Shown here in pieces: positions 44,924 through 53,640 of a stretch of 64,000 bases of DNA. Position 1 is the stretch's first letter. Each line of letters begins with the position of its first letter. Origin of the DNA: Bacteroidales bacterium (GTDB lineage Bacteria > Bacteroidota > Bacteroidia > Bacteroidales > F082); the NCBI GenBank assembly GCA_017632935.1, contig JAGBQJ010000035.1, positions 1 through 64,000 on the forward strand, read 5' to 3'. The position numbers and the translations under genes are program-made. The notes beneath the pieces are model-generated. The model made no database searches. It was not told the origin of the DNA and saw only the letters and a list, made by a program, of their open reading frames with translations.

Positions 44924-46483
44924 ATGAATAACAAAACCCTAATCATCGGCCACCACCCCATCAGTCAAAGCATCGCCGAGCAATATCGGACGATGGGAAT
45001 GGGAATTACGGCTTATCACAATTTTGGGGCCGTGCCTGATGGCATGACCTGCCACGAATTGTGCGTGCTGCCCAACCGCGAAGTGGCCGACCACGACACA
45101 CTGCAAGCCCTGGAAACGTTTGCCATGAGCTATCCCGAGACTCCAGAAGGCCGGTCGAAACCCGTGTGCCATTTGCTGCTGCACGACAAGGTGACGCTGT
45201 GGCTGCTGCAAACGCTCGACCTCTACCCTGAGATTCATAAGAAGTTTGAGCTTTACGCCTTCACCATGGAAGACCAATGGGCAAAGAATGTGTTTTGCGG
45301 CCTCGGCAACGGCAACTCCTACCCGCCTTTAGACCGTGAAAAGATTGACGGCAACTCCAACAAGACGGTACATTTAGTCATTGCAGGCTTCAGCGACCTC
45401 GGCGAAAGCCTCGCCCTTCATACCGCCCTCATCGCCCACTTCCCCAACTACGTGCGCAACCAAGCCCTACGCACCCGTATCACCATCATCGACAAAGACC
45501 TCACGGCACGAAAAGACGCCTTCATCCAACGTTACGCCAACCTCTTCGAACACAGCCACTACCGTTGCATCGACTTGAAGCAACACAACATGACATTATA
45601 CCACGAGCCTGTCTACAACGCCTCGCGCGAAGACTTCGTCGACGTGGAATGGGAGTTCGTGGACGGCGACTTCTACGACCCATTGCTACAACGCAAGTTA
45701 CAGCTTTGGGCCGACAGCAAGGAACAGCTGCTGACCCTCGCCCTCTGCGATGCTGACACCAACAGCAACTTCGACCGCGCCTTCGCCCTGCCCAAAAGCA
45801 TCTACCAAAACGACATCACAGTGTTCGTTGCGACGGAGCGATCGGCCATGTTGGGAAAAGTACGCGAAACAGAAGGCTACCATAACCTATACCCCATCGG
45901 CATGGACGACTGCGGCTACGACGTCCGCCTGCCCCTCTTGCAGATGGCCAAACGACTCAACTATTTCTACACGTGCAGCTACGGCCAGGAAGGCACGCCT
46001 ACCAACATGCCCGTCGAGAAAGTTGAAGCGGCATGGCGCAACCTCCAGACCTTCAGCATGCGCTACTCCAACATCTACAATGTGATGACCGTGGCCACCA
46101 AGATGCGCTCGCTCGGCCACGAAGAGAAAGACTGGGACAAGTTCTTCGCCCTGACGCAAGAGGAAATCGAGACCCTATCCGCCGTGGAACACAACCGCTG
46201 GAGCGTGGAACGCCTAATCTTGGGCTTCCGTCCACCCACCGACACCGAGCGCGAGGAAATCCGGGAAAACATCGAGGCTTTCATCACGGCCAAGGCAACT
46301 GGTCAAGAGCAGCCCGAACAAGACCTGAAGAACGTCTACAAGAAGAAAAAGATCCACTACGACCTCTGCTCCTACCGCGAACTGCGCGAGGACAAAACCG
46401 GGCAGGACGTCCGCCTTTACGACTACGACCTCACCGCTTGCATCCCGCTGATTGCACAATCTTTTAAAGAGACACAGTTATGA
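44924..46483 (+). CDS. Soluble TrkA-N-like protein with C-terminal RyR domain
   Basis: The 519-residue protein has no membrane helix. It starts with a short nucleotide-binding-like region (KTLIIGHHPISQSIAEQY), has a second at about 147 (HLVIAGFSDLGESLALHTALIAHFPNY), and ends in an RyR-type domain at about 410-515 (LSAVEHNRWSVERLILGFRP, YDLCSYRELRED). The block after the second Rossmann motif aligns with that of the gene at 37752 (IVGFNSMGRALWQEAVRIAHYPNF), so they are paralogues. It overlaps the FHA-protease gene by ATGA. It probably senses a nucleotide or ligand in the cytoplasm. Confidence 0.78.
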   Translation: MNNKTLIIGHHPISQSIAEQYRTMGMGITAYHNFGAVPDGMTCHELCVLPNREVADHDTLQALETFAMSYPETPEGRSKPVCHLLLHDKVTLWLLQTLDLYPEIHKKFELYAFTMEDQWAKNVFCGLGNGNSYPPLDREKIDGNSNKTVHLVIAGFSDLGESLALHTALIAHFPNYVRNQALRTRITIIDKDLTARKDAFIQRYANLFEHSHYRCIDLKQHNMTLYHEPVYNASREDFVDVEWEFVDGDFYDPLLQRKLQLWADSKEQLLTLALCDADTNSNFDRAFALPKSIYQNDITVFVATERSAMLGKVRETEGYHNLYPIGMDDCGYDVRLPLLQMAKRLNYFYTCSYGQEGTPTNMPVEKVEAAWRNLQTFSMRYSNIYNVMTVATKMRSLGHEEKDWDKFFALTQEEIETLSAVEHNRWSVERLILGFRPPTDTEREEIRENIEAFITAKATGQEQPEQDLKNVYKKKKIHYDLCSYRELREDKTGQDVRLYDYDLTACIPLIAQSFKETQL

Positions 46484-47850
46484 GCAAGCCATACTACACC
46501 CTGCGTTTTGAGCGCGACGATGCCCTCCACAAAGCCGGCGACCAAGTGGCCAATGCCGATAACACTTTACGCATCGGGCAGACCGAGTCGTGCGACATCA
46601 GGCTTGTCAACGAGAGCCAATATGAAGACACCGTCATCGCCGTCATCGAGAAACGAGCCGACGACAAGGGATGGAAACTTATCAGCGTGTCGCCATACAA
46701 GGAACACGAAGTGCGCGTCAACGGGACACCTATTAATTATGTGCATTTCCTAAGCCACGGCGACCACATCGCCTTTGCAGGACAGCGACAAGAACTGACC
46801 TTCAACATCCGCGAGGACGGCATGTACAGTTCAACCGGCATCGTCGCCATGGGAAAACGCAGCAACCGCTCCGTCATCGCATGGTTGGTACTCATCAGTT
46901 TGGTGTTGGTCGGCTTCGCGCTGCTGCAGCTCCACTCGCGTCCCATGAGCGAGCGCATGATTGAAAGCGCCAAGCAGTCGGTCTTCCAAATCAAAGTTGA
47001 CTCGGTGCAGTTGGTGGCTCATTACGGCGACAGTGCTGTTGTCAGCCGTACCGCATATCTGAAAGACGAGTATGGCACTGCCTTCCTGACCACAGACGGT
47101 AGTCTGGTCACGGCGAGGCACTGCATTGAGCCTTGGCTCAACTTACCCGAAAGAACACGTTTAGACACCTCGTGCGACGCCACACCCCAACACATCAGGA
47201 TGGCTCTGGAAGCCGTCACCCGCAACGTCATTGCCGAGAACGAAGACTGTAGCACACGATGGCAGATGGTCAGCTACTGCTCGTTGCGAAAGCCCGAAGT
47301 CAACGATTCGGTCCTGCTCCGTGTCACCTCAACCGACTTCATCATGAATGACTGTCACGACCACATCATGGAGCTCGGCGACTACGAGCATCAATATTTC
47401 TGGCGCAGCATCAAAGTACGACCGCACCGCACCGACATGATGCTCGGCGACATCGCCTTCCTGCCCGATGCCGCATCAATGATGCATCAAAATGGCACCA
47501 TCAAGATGGCCACCAAGGAAGAAGTGACGGAGCTTTGCCAAAAAGTCAACCGCGACCTGATCATCGTGGGACGAATGTCGAACAACACGGAAAGCAAGCA
47601 ACTGCAAGCGCCCAACGCCCGTCTGTTGTTGCAAATCACCGAGGCCAACTGCCGCGATGGCTATCCAGACATCGTGATTGCCCACGACGGCAACATCAGC
47701 CATGGCTTCTCAGGCGGTCCTGTAATGACCCGACAAGGTCTCTTTGGTTGGCGCGTCATCGGCGTGGTCTCGGTGACCGACCAAAACAACGACAACTGGT
47801 ACTATTCCGTACCCATCAGCGAAATAGAAAGAATGAACAACAGCAACTGA
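46480..47850 (+). CDS. FHA-like, single-TM, trypsin-like serine protease
   Basis: Residues about 5-110 resemble an FHA domain (TLRIGQTESCDIRLVN, VNGTPINYVHFLSHGDHIAFAG), though the canonical Arg/Ser/His phosphothreonine set is incomplete. A basic stretch GKRSNR precedes one membrane helix at 131-150. Residues about 190-456 form a chymotrypsin-fold protease with His214 (VTARHCIE), Asp324 (LGDIAFLP) and Ser411 (HGFSGGPV), so the triad is complete. By charge the protease lies in the periplasm and the FHA domain in the cytoplasm. It overlaps the TrkA-N/RyR gene by 4 bases and is followed after 1 base by the pseudokinase. Confidence 0.82.
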   Translation: MSKPYYTLRFERDDALHKAGDQVANADNTLRIGQTESCDIRLVNESQYEDTVIAVIEKRADDKGWKLISVSPYKEHEVRVNGTPINYVHFLSHGDHIAFAGQRQELTFNIREDGMYSSTGIVAMGKRSNRSVIAWLVLISLVLVGFALLQLHSRPMSERMIESAKQSVFQIKVDSVQLVAHYGDSAVVSRTAYLKDEYGTAFLTTDGSLVTARHCIEPWLNLPERTRLDTSCDATPQHIRMALEAVTRNVIAENEDCSTRWQMVSYCSLRKPEVNDSVLLRVTSTDFIMNDCHDHIMELGDYEHQYFWRSIKVRPHRTDMMLGDIAFLPDAASMMHQNGTIKMATKEEVTELCQKVNRDLIIVGRMSNNTESKQLQAPNARLLLQITEANCRDGYPDIVIAHDGNISHGFSGGPVMTRQGLFGWRVIGVVSVTDQNNDNWYYSVPISEIERMNNSN

Positions 47851-47851
47851 C

Positions 47852-48442
47852 ATGGAAGAGAAACGATACGCATCCGACATCGCCGGCCATTGCAACGAGC
47901 CTACGGCTTGGCAAATTCTCATGGAAGTGAGCCAGCAGCTGATTGAGCGCAAACAGCTAATCGTCAACCCCTTCATCTTCGAAATTGAAGAAGACGGACA
48001 TTTCTTGCTACTGCCTTCCGAAACGCAGCTATCAGGTTTCGATGCTCCTGAAGCCATCGATGGCCAACACACCGAAGCCAGTGCCGTTTGGTCGTTAGGC
48101 GCTAGTTTGTTCCACATCGTCATGGGACATCAGGTGATGAACGGCAAAGGCGGTGCAGGGCAAAGCGAAAATTCAAAATTACCCTACATGCGCAGCGAGT
48201 GGCCCGTAATGAGCGAGCTTGTGCAACAATGCCTGCGCTATCAGCCATTGCAAAGGCCCACTTTGCAGCAAATTCTCAACAAAGCCACAGAACAGCATAA
48301 CCGTTGCAAAGAAGAAGTCCGTCGAGGACCCAAATTCAAGAAAGTTACCGACCTTGCTGATGCCACGATTAATGCGGCAGACGATATGGCTTTTTGGCCC
48401 GAAGCAATGCACAAAATACAGAATGCCAATACTTTAAATTAA
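47852..48442 (+). CDS. C-lobe-only kinase-like protein (pseudokinase)
   Basis: The 196-residue protein resembles only the lower lobe of a Ser/Thr kinase: SAVWSLGASLFHIVMGHQVMNG matches the DVWSLGVILYELLTG helix and LVQQCLRYQPLQRPTLQQIL the final RPT helix. The glycine loop, catalytic Lys, HRD and DFG are absent, so it cannot be an active kinase. Next to an FHA-like protein it may serve as a docking or regulatory module. It is expected in the cytoplasm. The small exported gene begins 7 bases after its stop. Confidence 0.72.
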   Translation: MEEKRYASDIAGHCNEPTAWQILMEVSQQLIERKQLIVNPFIFEIEEDGHFLLLPSETQLSGFDAPEAIDGQHTEASAVWSLGASLFHIVMGHQVMNGKGGAGQSENSKLPYMRSEWPVMSELVQQCLRYQPLQRPTLQQILNKATEQHNRCKEEVRRGPKFKKVTDLADATINAADDMAFWPEAMHKIQNANTLN

Positions 48443-48449
48443 AATAAAC

Positions 48450-49073
48450 ATGAAAAAGCTTTTCTTCATCATTTTGATTAATATCCTATTCGTTGGCACC
48501 AACTTTGCCCAAAAAGAAACCGATTGGGAACTGCAACACTTGATGAGCACCGTATCAACTTTGCGGCAGTCCAACGAAACGACATGGAACCAAGCGCTGC
48601 AATCGTTCAAACGCGATTCACTTTGGACCATGATGGACGAAATCAAGAGTAGTAACGAATACAAGCCTATTGGCAGCAACCAGTTCAAACTCAACGCCAT
48701 TCTTAATGACTGTTCGGGCTACAACAAGCAGATGGTGCGTGGTGACTTCCTCAACGGCAACGACCCTAACTACGACTACTCGCTGACCGAGCGCGGCATC
48801 AAGAAAGGCTGCACGGTGAGTTATGAAATGAGCTATCGTGAAGGAAGACAGAACTTTATCGTCATGCCCTACAAAAAGACAGACGGCAAGATAGAAGTGA
48901 AAGCCTTCCATAATGACAAGCCCGTTGGAGAGACCTACACCGACGACGAGGGCAACATCCACTTGAGCATCAACGCCAACGTCAAGTCGAGCGACAAGCT
49001 GCGCCTCGTCATCACCAACCACAACGACGAAAACATGCCCGTAGTGATTATTAACCATAATACGAGGAAATGA
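48450..49073 (+). CDS. Small exported partner of the TIR protein (copy 1)
   Basis: The 207-residue protein has a signal peptide (cleaved after GTNFA) and a helical first part with a beta-rich C-terminal domain (QNFIVMPYKKTDGKIEVKAF, KLRLVITNHNDENMPVVIIN). The order of features and the last 80 residues resemble the protein at 55116-55772, which is also coupled to a TIR gene. No known domain is recognised. It overlaps the TIR gene start by ATGA, so the two are made together; it may act as periplasmic sensor or ligand for the membrane TIR protein. Confidence 0.68.
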   Translation: MKKLFFIILINILFVGTNFAQKETDWELQHLMSTVSTLRQSNETTWNQALQSFKRDSLWTMMDEIKSSNEYKPIGSNQFKLNAILNDCSGYNKQMVRGDFLNGNDPNYDYSLTERGIKKGCTVSYEMSYREGRQNFIVMPYKKTDGKIEVKAFHNDKPVGETYTDDEGNIHLSINANVKSSDKLRLVITNHNDENMPVVIINHNTRK

Positions 49074-50212
49074 TGCCTCCACAGCCCTTTAAATACTTCG
49101 CCTTCATCAGCTACAACGCCAAGGACACGTCCTGGGGCAAGAAGTTGCAAAAAAAGCTGGAGCACTACCGTATGCCAGCCACACTGTGCAGTGAGCACGG
49201 CTGGGAACGCACACCCATCAAACCGGTGTTTTTCGCCCCTACCGATATTCAACCTGGCGGTCTTACCGAGGAACTACAAGAACGACTAAGATCCTCTAAA
49301 AACCTCATCGTCATCTGCTCGCCCAACTCGGCACAGTCGGAATGGGTGGGCAAGGAAATCGAGTTTTTCCATAGCCTCGGATGCACCAAAAACATCCATT
49401 TCTTCATCGTGCATGGCACGCCCCATAGCGGCAACCCCAATACGGAATGTTTCAATCCCGTCATTGACCGACTCGGACTGCCCGAGATTCTTGGGGCCAA
49501 CATCAACGAAAAGATTTACCGTTGGCCATGGCTCAACCGTGAACGCGCCTACGTGCAGCTCATCTCCAAACTGCTTGGCGTGGAGTTCGATACCATCTGG
49601 CAGCGGCATAAGCGGATGCTCGCCAGAAAAGTCGCGGCTTGGGCAATTGGGGCAATAGCTGTCTTTTGTGCCATGTTCTATGTTTGGCGGGCCAACCAAC
49701 CCTTTGATGTGAACATCAAATTGAATGAGGCTTCTCCACAAAACACCAATCTGCCTCCTTTGAAAAATGCCGTTGTGACGCTTACCTTAGACAACGAGAC
49801 CAAGTCCGACACTTTTGCTTCACTAGATAGTAAATTGATTTTCAGCAATATTCCTCACCGTTACCTTAACCAACCCGTGCATTTCACCATATCATGTCCA
49901 CGTTTCAACAATACTGACACTACCGTTCTCTTAACCCCTACAACCCAACTGAACATCTATCGGGACCCCAATTATTTTGGCGATGTGCACTTCCAACTCT
50001 GGAATCCGGAAGAAGAAAAAACGGTAGGCAACGAAATAATATACATCAACGGTTTTGAGGCCGTATCGGACAATGAAGGCATGGTGTCGCTGTTCATCCC
50101 TTTGGAAGCGCAAGACTCCGTATACACTGTCACGAGCCATTTGGAACTCGAAAACGACCGTGTCATCATGCCCTGTGGTCCCGATGACATATTAATCGTA
50201 AAACAAAAATAA
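49070..50212 (+). CDS. TIR domain, single-TM protein with periplasmic beta domain
   Basis: Residues 7-170 form a TIR domain (YFAFISYNAKDTSWGKKLQ, VFFAPTDIQPGG, LIVICSPNSAQSEWVGKEIEFF); Glu96 in WVGKE is the candidate catalytic residue for NAD+ cleavage as in active bacterial TIRs. A basic HKRMLARK leads to a membrane helix at 188-206. The remaining 170 residues are beta-rich and by charge lie in the periplasm. So a cytoplasmic NADase or signalling domain may answer an outside signal. It overlaps the exported partner gene by 4 bases and precedes the TPR-CHAT gene by 4 bases. Confidence 0.85.
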   Translation: MMPPQPFKYFAFISYNAKDTSWGKKLQKKLEHYRMPATLCSEHGWERTPIKPVFFAPTDIQPGGLTEELQERLRSSKNLIVICSPNSAQSEWVGKEIEFFHSLGCTKNIHFFIVHGTPHSGNPNTECFNPVIDRLGLPEILGANINEKIYRWPWLNRERAYVQLISKLLGVEFDTIWQRHKRMLARKVAAWAIGAIAVFCAMFYVWRANQPFDVNIKLNEASPQNTNLPPLKNAVVTLTLDNETKSDTFASLDSKLIFSNIPHRYLNQPVHFTISCPRFNNTDTTVLLTPTTQLNIYRDPNYFGDVHFQLWNPEEEKTVGNEIIYINGFEAVSDNEGMVSLFIPLEAQDSVYTVTSHLELENDRVIMPCGPDDILIVKQK

Positions 50213-50216
50213 CTCT

Positions 50217-52448
50217 ATGAAAATCAAAATAATACTCCATATTCTTTTGATTTGTTTGGCGACAAACATCAGCTTCGGACAGACTCCTACCATCACCTCG
50301 AAGAAGGCCTACCTCAACCATCTCGAGACACTCTTTGAAGAAGGCCGCCACAGCTATGTCGACATCGGAAACAAAGCCCAACTCAAACGCATCATCGACG
50401 CATACGAAGCAGCCTTCGAGCAAGGCGTATACAACAGCATGATTACCTCCAAGGAACTTGACAGCCTATTGTTACGAGTGAAGCTGGGGAAACTTTGGGG
50501 CGACTATTACTACCTCGATACCGACCAAGACACCAGCTCGTTCGCCAAAGCCGAGGAAGCCTTCAAGTATGCCTTGGCCGTCACCGAAGACGAAGCCAAC
50601 GCACGCCACCGCGATATCTTCTACTACCAATTCATCATGCACCAAGAGTTGGGACAGTTGTATTACAAACAAGGCCGCTACAAAGAGGCATACGACGAGA
50701 TGGCAGCCGCTGAAATGCTGTCGTCACACCTTTATGACGACGATCAGGCGCTCGACTTCCTCGCCCAACTGGCTATTTGCAAAGCGAGAATCGGACGTTT
50801 CCAAGAAGCCATCGACGACATCAACGAAGTGATTGGGTACTACAAAAGCAAGAAAACCGAACGCTACGGTGAATCCCTTCGCAAAAAAGCCAAGATTCTG
50901 ATGCTGCAACAGGAAGGCGAAGACATCGGCATGGCCAACCCTACCCAAGAAGCCTTGAAATGCTATAAGGAATACTTCACCCTGAAGAAAACCGATGCCC
51001 TCAAGCGCCTAGGCAGTATGAGCGCCGAAGACCGAGAACAGTATTGGATGCGTACCCGCCCTTTCGCCGTCGACTGCTACCGCCTTGAAGATGCCGACCC
51101 CGCTTTCCTCTACGATGTGACCCTATTCAGCAAGAGTCTGTTGCTTGACTACGACCCGTCGGGCAAACTACATGACATCACGTGGAAACAGGTACAAAAC
51201 AAGCTTCAAAACGGCGACTGTGCCTTGGAGTTCGTCCAATATGAAAAATACGACGAGAAGCAGATGGGCGCCTTGGTGCTCAAGAAAACTGGAGAGCCAC
51301 AATTCGTGAAGATAGGCAAAGTGGAAACCATCCAAAACCTGACCTTGCCTGAGGGCGATGCCCTTTACGATGCCGTTGCGATAGATAGCCCAGACCTGAA
51401 GAATCAGCTCTACAGCGACTCCATCAACTTCCAGTTCATCTGGACGCCCGAGTTGCTGACAGCCATCGGCAAGGACATACACCGTCTCTATTTTGCCGCC
51501 GACGGGCTCTTCCATGAGCTTGCCATCGAGTACATGTTACCCAACATGCCAGAGCTGACAGCCCTGAAGACTGAAAACCTATACCGGCTCTCCAGCACCC
51601 GTCAACTGACCGTAAAGACCAGAACAAGCCGCAAAAGCAAGGTGCTGCTTTGTGGCGACATCGATTTCTTTAGCAACTCGCAATTGGCGACCGACAGCAA
51701 CGAGGCCAATTTCAACAACGACGAGCAAGCCTATTTGCACCTCAAGTCACTTGACCTATCGTTCAATAACCTTCCGGGCACCAAGACCGAAATTGATGGC
51801 ATCCAGGACATTTATGACAGCACATTGATCACTTCCCTGACCGACACCTTGGCCACCGAACAACGTGCCGCTTACATGATTGGGCAACACCCCATCGTTC
51901 ATCTCGCCACACACGGCTATTATCTCGGCTCCATGGCAGAAGGCACTGACCTCATGCCTGCCAGCTATGACGAGTCTCTGTCACTCAGCGGCATCGTGTT
52001 TGCTGGCAGTTCCAAGGCACTCGGCTCAAATGATTTCAACGCAGAACAGCACGACGGTATCCTTTCGGCACGCGAAATCGCTCAGATGGACTTCTCGGGT
52101 GTCGACCTCATCGTACTTTCCGCCTGCCAGACGGCACAAGGCTACATGACCGACGATGGCGTGTATGGCCTTCAGCGCAGCCTGAAACGAGCCGGAGTCA
52201 AGGCCATGATTCTCAGTCTTTGGAGCGTTGACGACGATGCCGCTCCCATCCTGATGCAAGCCTTCTACAAACACATGCAGACAGAAGACATTCACACCGC
52301 CTTCATTCACGCCCGAGAAGACCTTATGGCCACGAAGCGCGAGGCTAACAGGACATTCAATCCCTTCCGAATGAAAGGCATCAATGACTCTGTTGACTTC
52401 AGTTTGCCCCATTTCAGCGACGTTTTCATCCTTATCGATATCAAATAA
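50217..52448 (+). CDS. Exported TPR-CHAT protease (copy 1)
   Basis: The 743-residue protein has a signal peptide (cleaved after NISFG), helical TPR-like repeats to about 300 (ELGQLYYKQGRYKEAYDEMAAAE, KARIGRFQEAIDDINEV) and a C-terminal CHAT (caspase-like) domain with His566 in VHLATHGYY and Cys637 in VLSACQTAQG, so the dyad is intact. The DGVYGLQRSLKRAGVKAMILSLW block is typical. CHAT proteases cut specific partners such as gasdermins or regulators in known systems; this one would work outside the cytoplasm. The partner is unknown, perhaps one of the exported cluster proteins. Confidence 0.9.
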   Translation: MKIKIILHILLICLATNISFGQTPTITSKKAYLNHLETLFEEGRHSYVDIGNKAQLKRIIDAYEAAFEQGVYNSMITSKELDSLLLRVKLGKLWGDYYYLDTDQDTSSFAKAEEAFKYALAVTEDEANARHRDIFYYQFIMHQELGQLYYKQGRYKEAYDEMAAAEMLSSHLYDDDQALDFLAQLAICKARIGRFQEAIDDINEVIGYYKSKKTERYGESLRKKAKILMLQQEGEDIGMANPTQEALKCYKEYFTLKKTDALKRLGSMSAEDREQYWMRTRPFAVDCYRLEDADPAFLYDVTLFSKSLLLDYDPSGKLHDITWKQVQNKLQNGDCALEFVQYEKYDEKQMGALVLKKTGEPQFVKIGKVETIQNLTLPEGDALYDAVAIDSPDLKNQLYSDSINFQFIWTPELLTAIGKDIHRLYFAADGLFHELAIEYMLPNMPELTALKTENLYRLSSTRQLTVKTRTSRKSKVLLCGDIDFFSNSQLATDSNEANFNNDEQAYLHLKSLDLSFNNLPGTKTEIDGIQDIYDSTLITSLTDTLATEQRAAYMIGQHPIVHLATHGYYLGSMAEGTDLMPASYDESLSLSGIVFAGSSKALGSNDFNAEQHDGILSAREIAQMDFSGVDLIVLSACQTAQGYMTDDGVYGLQRSLKRAGVKAMILSLWSVDDDAAPILMQAFYKHMQTEDIHTAFIHAREDLMATKREANRTFNPFRMKGINDSVDFSLPHFSDVFILIDIK

Positions 52449-52468
52449 CAAGTTAAAACCATAAAACA

Positions 52469-53626
52469 ATGAACAAAGTCATTCTATTCGCCACCATGCT
52501 CATCACGTTGGTATTCGCCAACGCCAAAGCGCAAACCACAGCAACCGATGAGGCCACAGCATCCAATAAGGTTGAAATCAGCCCCATCAGTTCACTCAGG
52601 CTCGACGTCAACGCCATGACCCCCGAACAAGCCTCCAAAATCAACGAATTCATCTCTGCACGCCAGACCAACCGCGGTTTCTGGCTTACGATGGGTACAG
52701 CCCTTCTCACCACCCTGGCCAGCTATACGTCGAGCATCACCATCGACGAAATCATGAAAGTGGCCGACATCCGCCAAAACAAAAAGAATGCCTGGGAAGA
52801 GCTGATTTGGAACGAATGTCGCTATGTCGACAGTCTCACCTACATCAACACCCTCACCGACTTCTACTCAGAAGGCTCCTACAACAGTGCGCTCGACCCA
52901 GCCGACCTCCGCTTCAACGGCTTCACACTCAATGCCCAGAGAAACGGTGAGGATGTACTCAAGTTCTACTGCCATGTCGACACCAGCGACGAGGGACTTT
53001 GCGAAATATACAACCACAGCAAATTCCGTCTCGTGCTTGACTCCATGTACTTCTATCCCTACCGTTGCCATCTGCCCAACTGGTCGGCCAACCACATCTA
53101 TCTTGATGAAGACGAAGAATACGATCGCAATACGCGTTTCTCATTTGATGAGCGCGACAACCTGAAAATCAACCTCGACTTCGCCATTTCCTCATCATGG
53201 TACAACGAAGCCATTATCTTGGCCAAAAATGTGAAATTGGGTGAATTCCATGTGCAGGTGCCCATCGAAAAGAGCAGCCTGACCGACAGCGTGTTTGTTT
53301 ACAAAAAAGGCACGGAAGGTCAGAAACCGTTGAATATCACTGGCGACTGTTTCATTGTGCCACGTTCATTTATGCCCCTTCCTGGTGGCGTATCCCATTG
53401 GGGAACAGGAGAATACAACGTAAAAGTCACCGTCTCGGAGCGTTGCGGCATCACCTCAGAGATGGAGGAAAATTGGAAAGAGGACTACCGCTGCCTGAAG
53501 CGCATGAGGAAAGAGAACAAAGCGAAAGAATACTTCATCAGCATATATGAGCAAAACGGAAGTTCAGTTGTGCGGAGTCTTCTTGAAACCGCCTCAAGGA
53601 CTGCACGTAGCGAGGTGGGGCTGTAA
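52469..53626 (+). CDS. Exported protein of unknown function
   Basis: The 385-residue protein has a signal peptide (cleaved after ANAKA), a Pro/Thr-rich start, a hydrophobic stretch at about 69-90 (RGFWLTMGTALLTTLASYTSSI) that could insert in a membrane, then a beta-rich domain with several aromatic blocks and a final Arg/Lys-rich tail. I recognise no family. It lies between the CHAT gene (20 bases) and the TIR-FGE gene (14 bases). A pore-forming or substrate role for the proteases is conceivable given the hydrophobic segment, but there is no direct evidence. Confidence 0.62.
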   Translation: MNKVILFATMLITLVFANAKAQTTATDEATASNKVEISPISSLRLDVNAMTPEQASKINEFISARQTNRGFWLTMGTALLTTLASYTSSITIDEIMKVADIRQNKKNAWEELIWNECRYVDSLTYINTLTDFYSEGSYNSALDPADLRFNGFTLNAQRNGEDVLKFYCHVDTSDEGLCEIYNHSKFRLVLDSMYFYPYRCHLPNWSANHIYLDEDEEYDRNTRFSFDERDNLKINLDFAISSSWYNEAIILAKNVKLGEFHVQVPIEKSSLTDSVFVYKKGTEGQKPLNITGDCFIVPRSFMPLPGGVSHWGTGEYNVKVTVSERCGITSEMEENWKEDYRCLKRMRKENKAKEYFISIYEQNGSSVVRSLLETASRTARSEVGL

Positions 53627-53640
53627 AAAAGAAAAACCTT

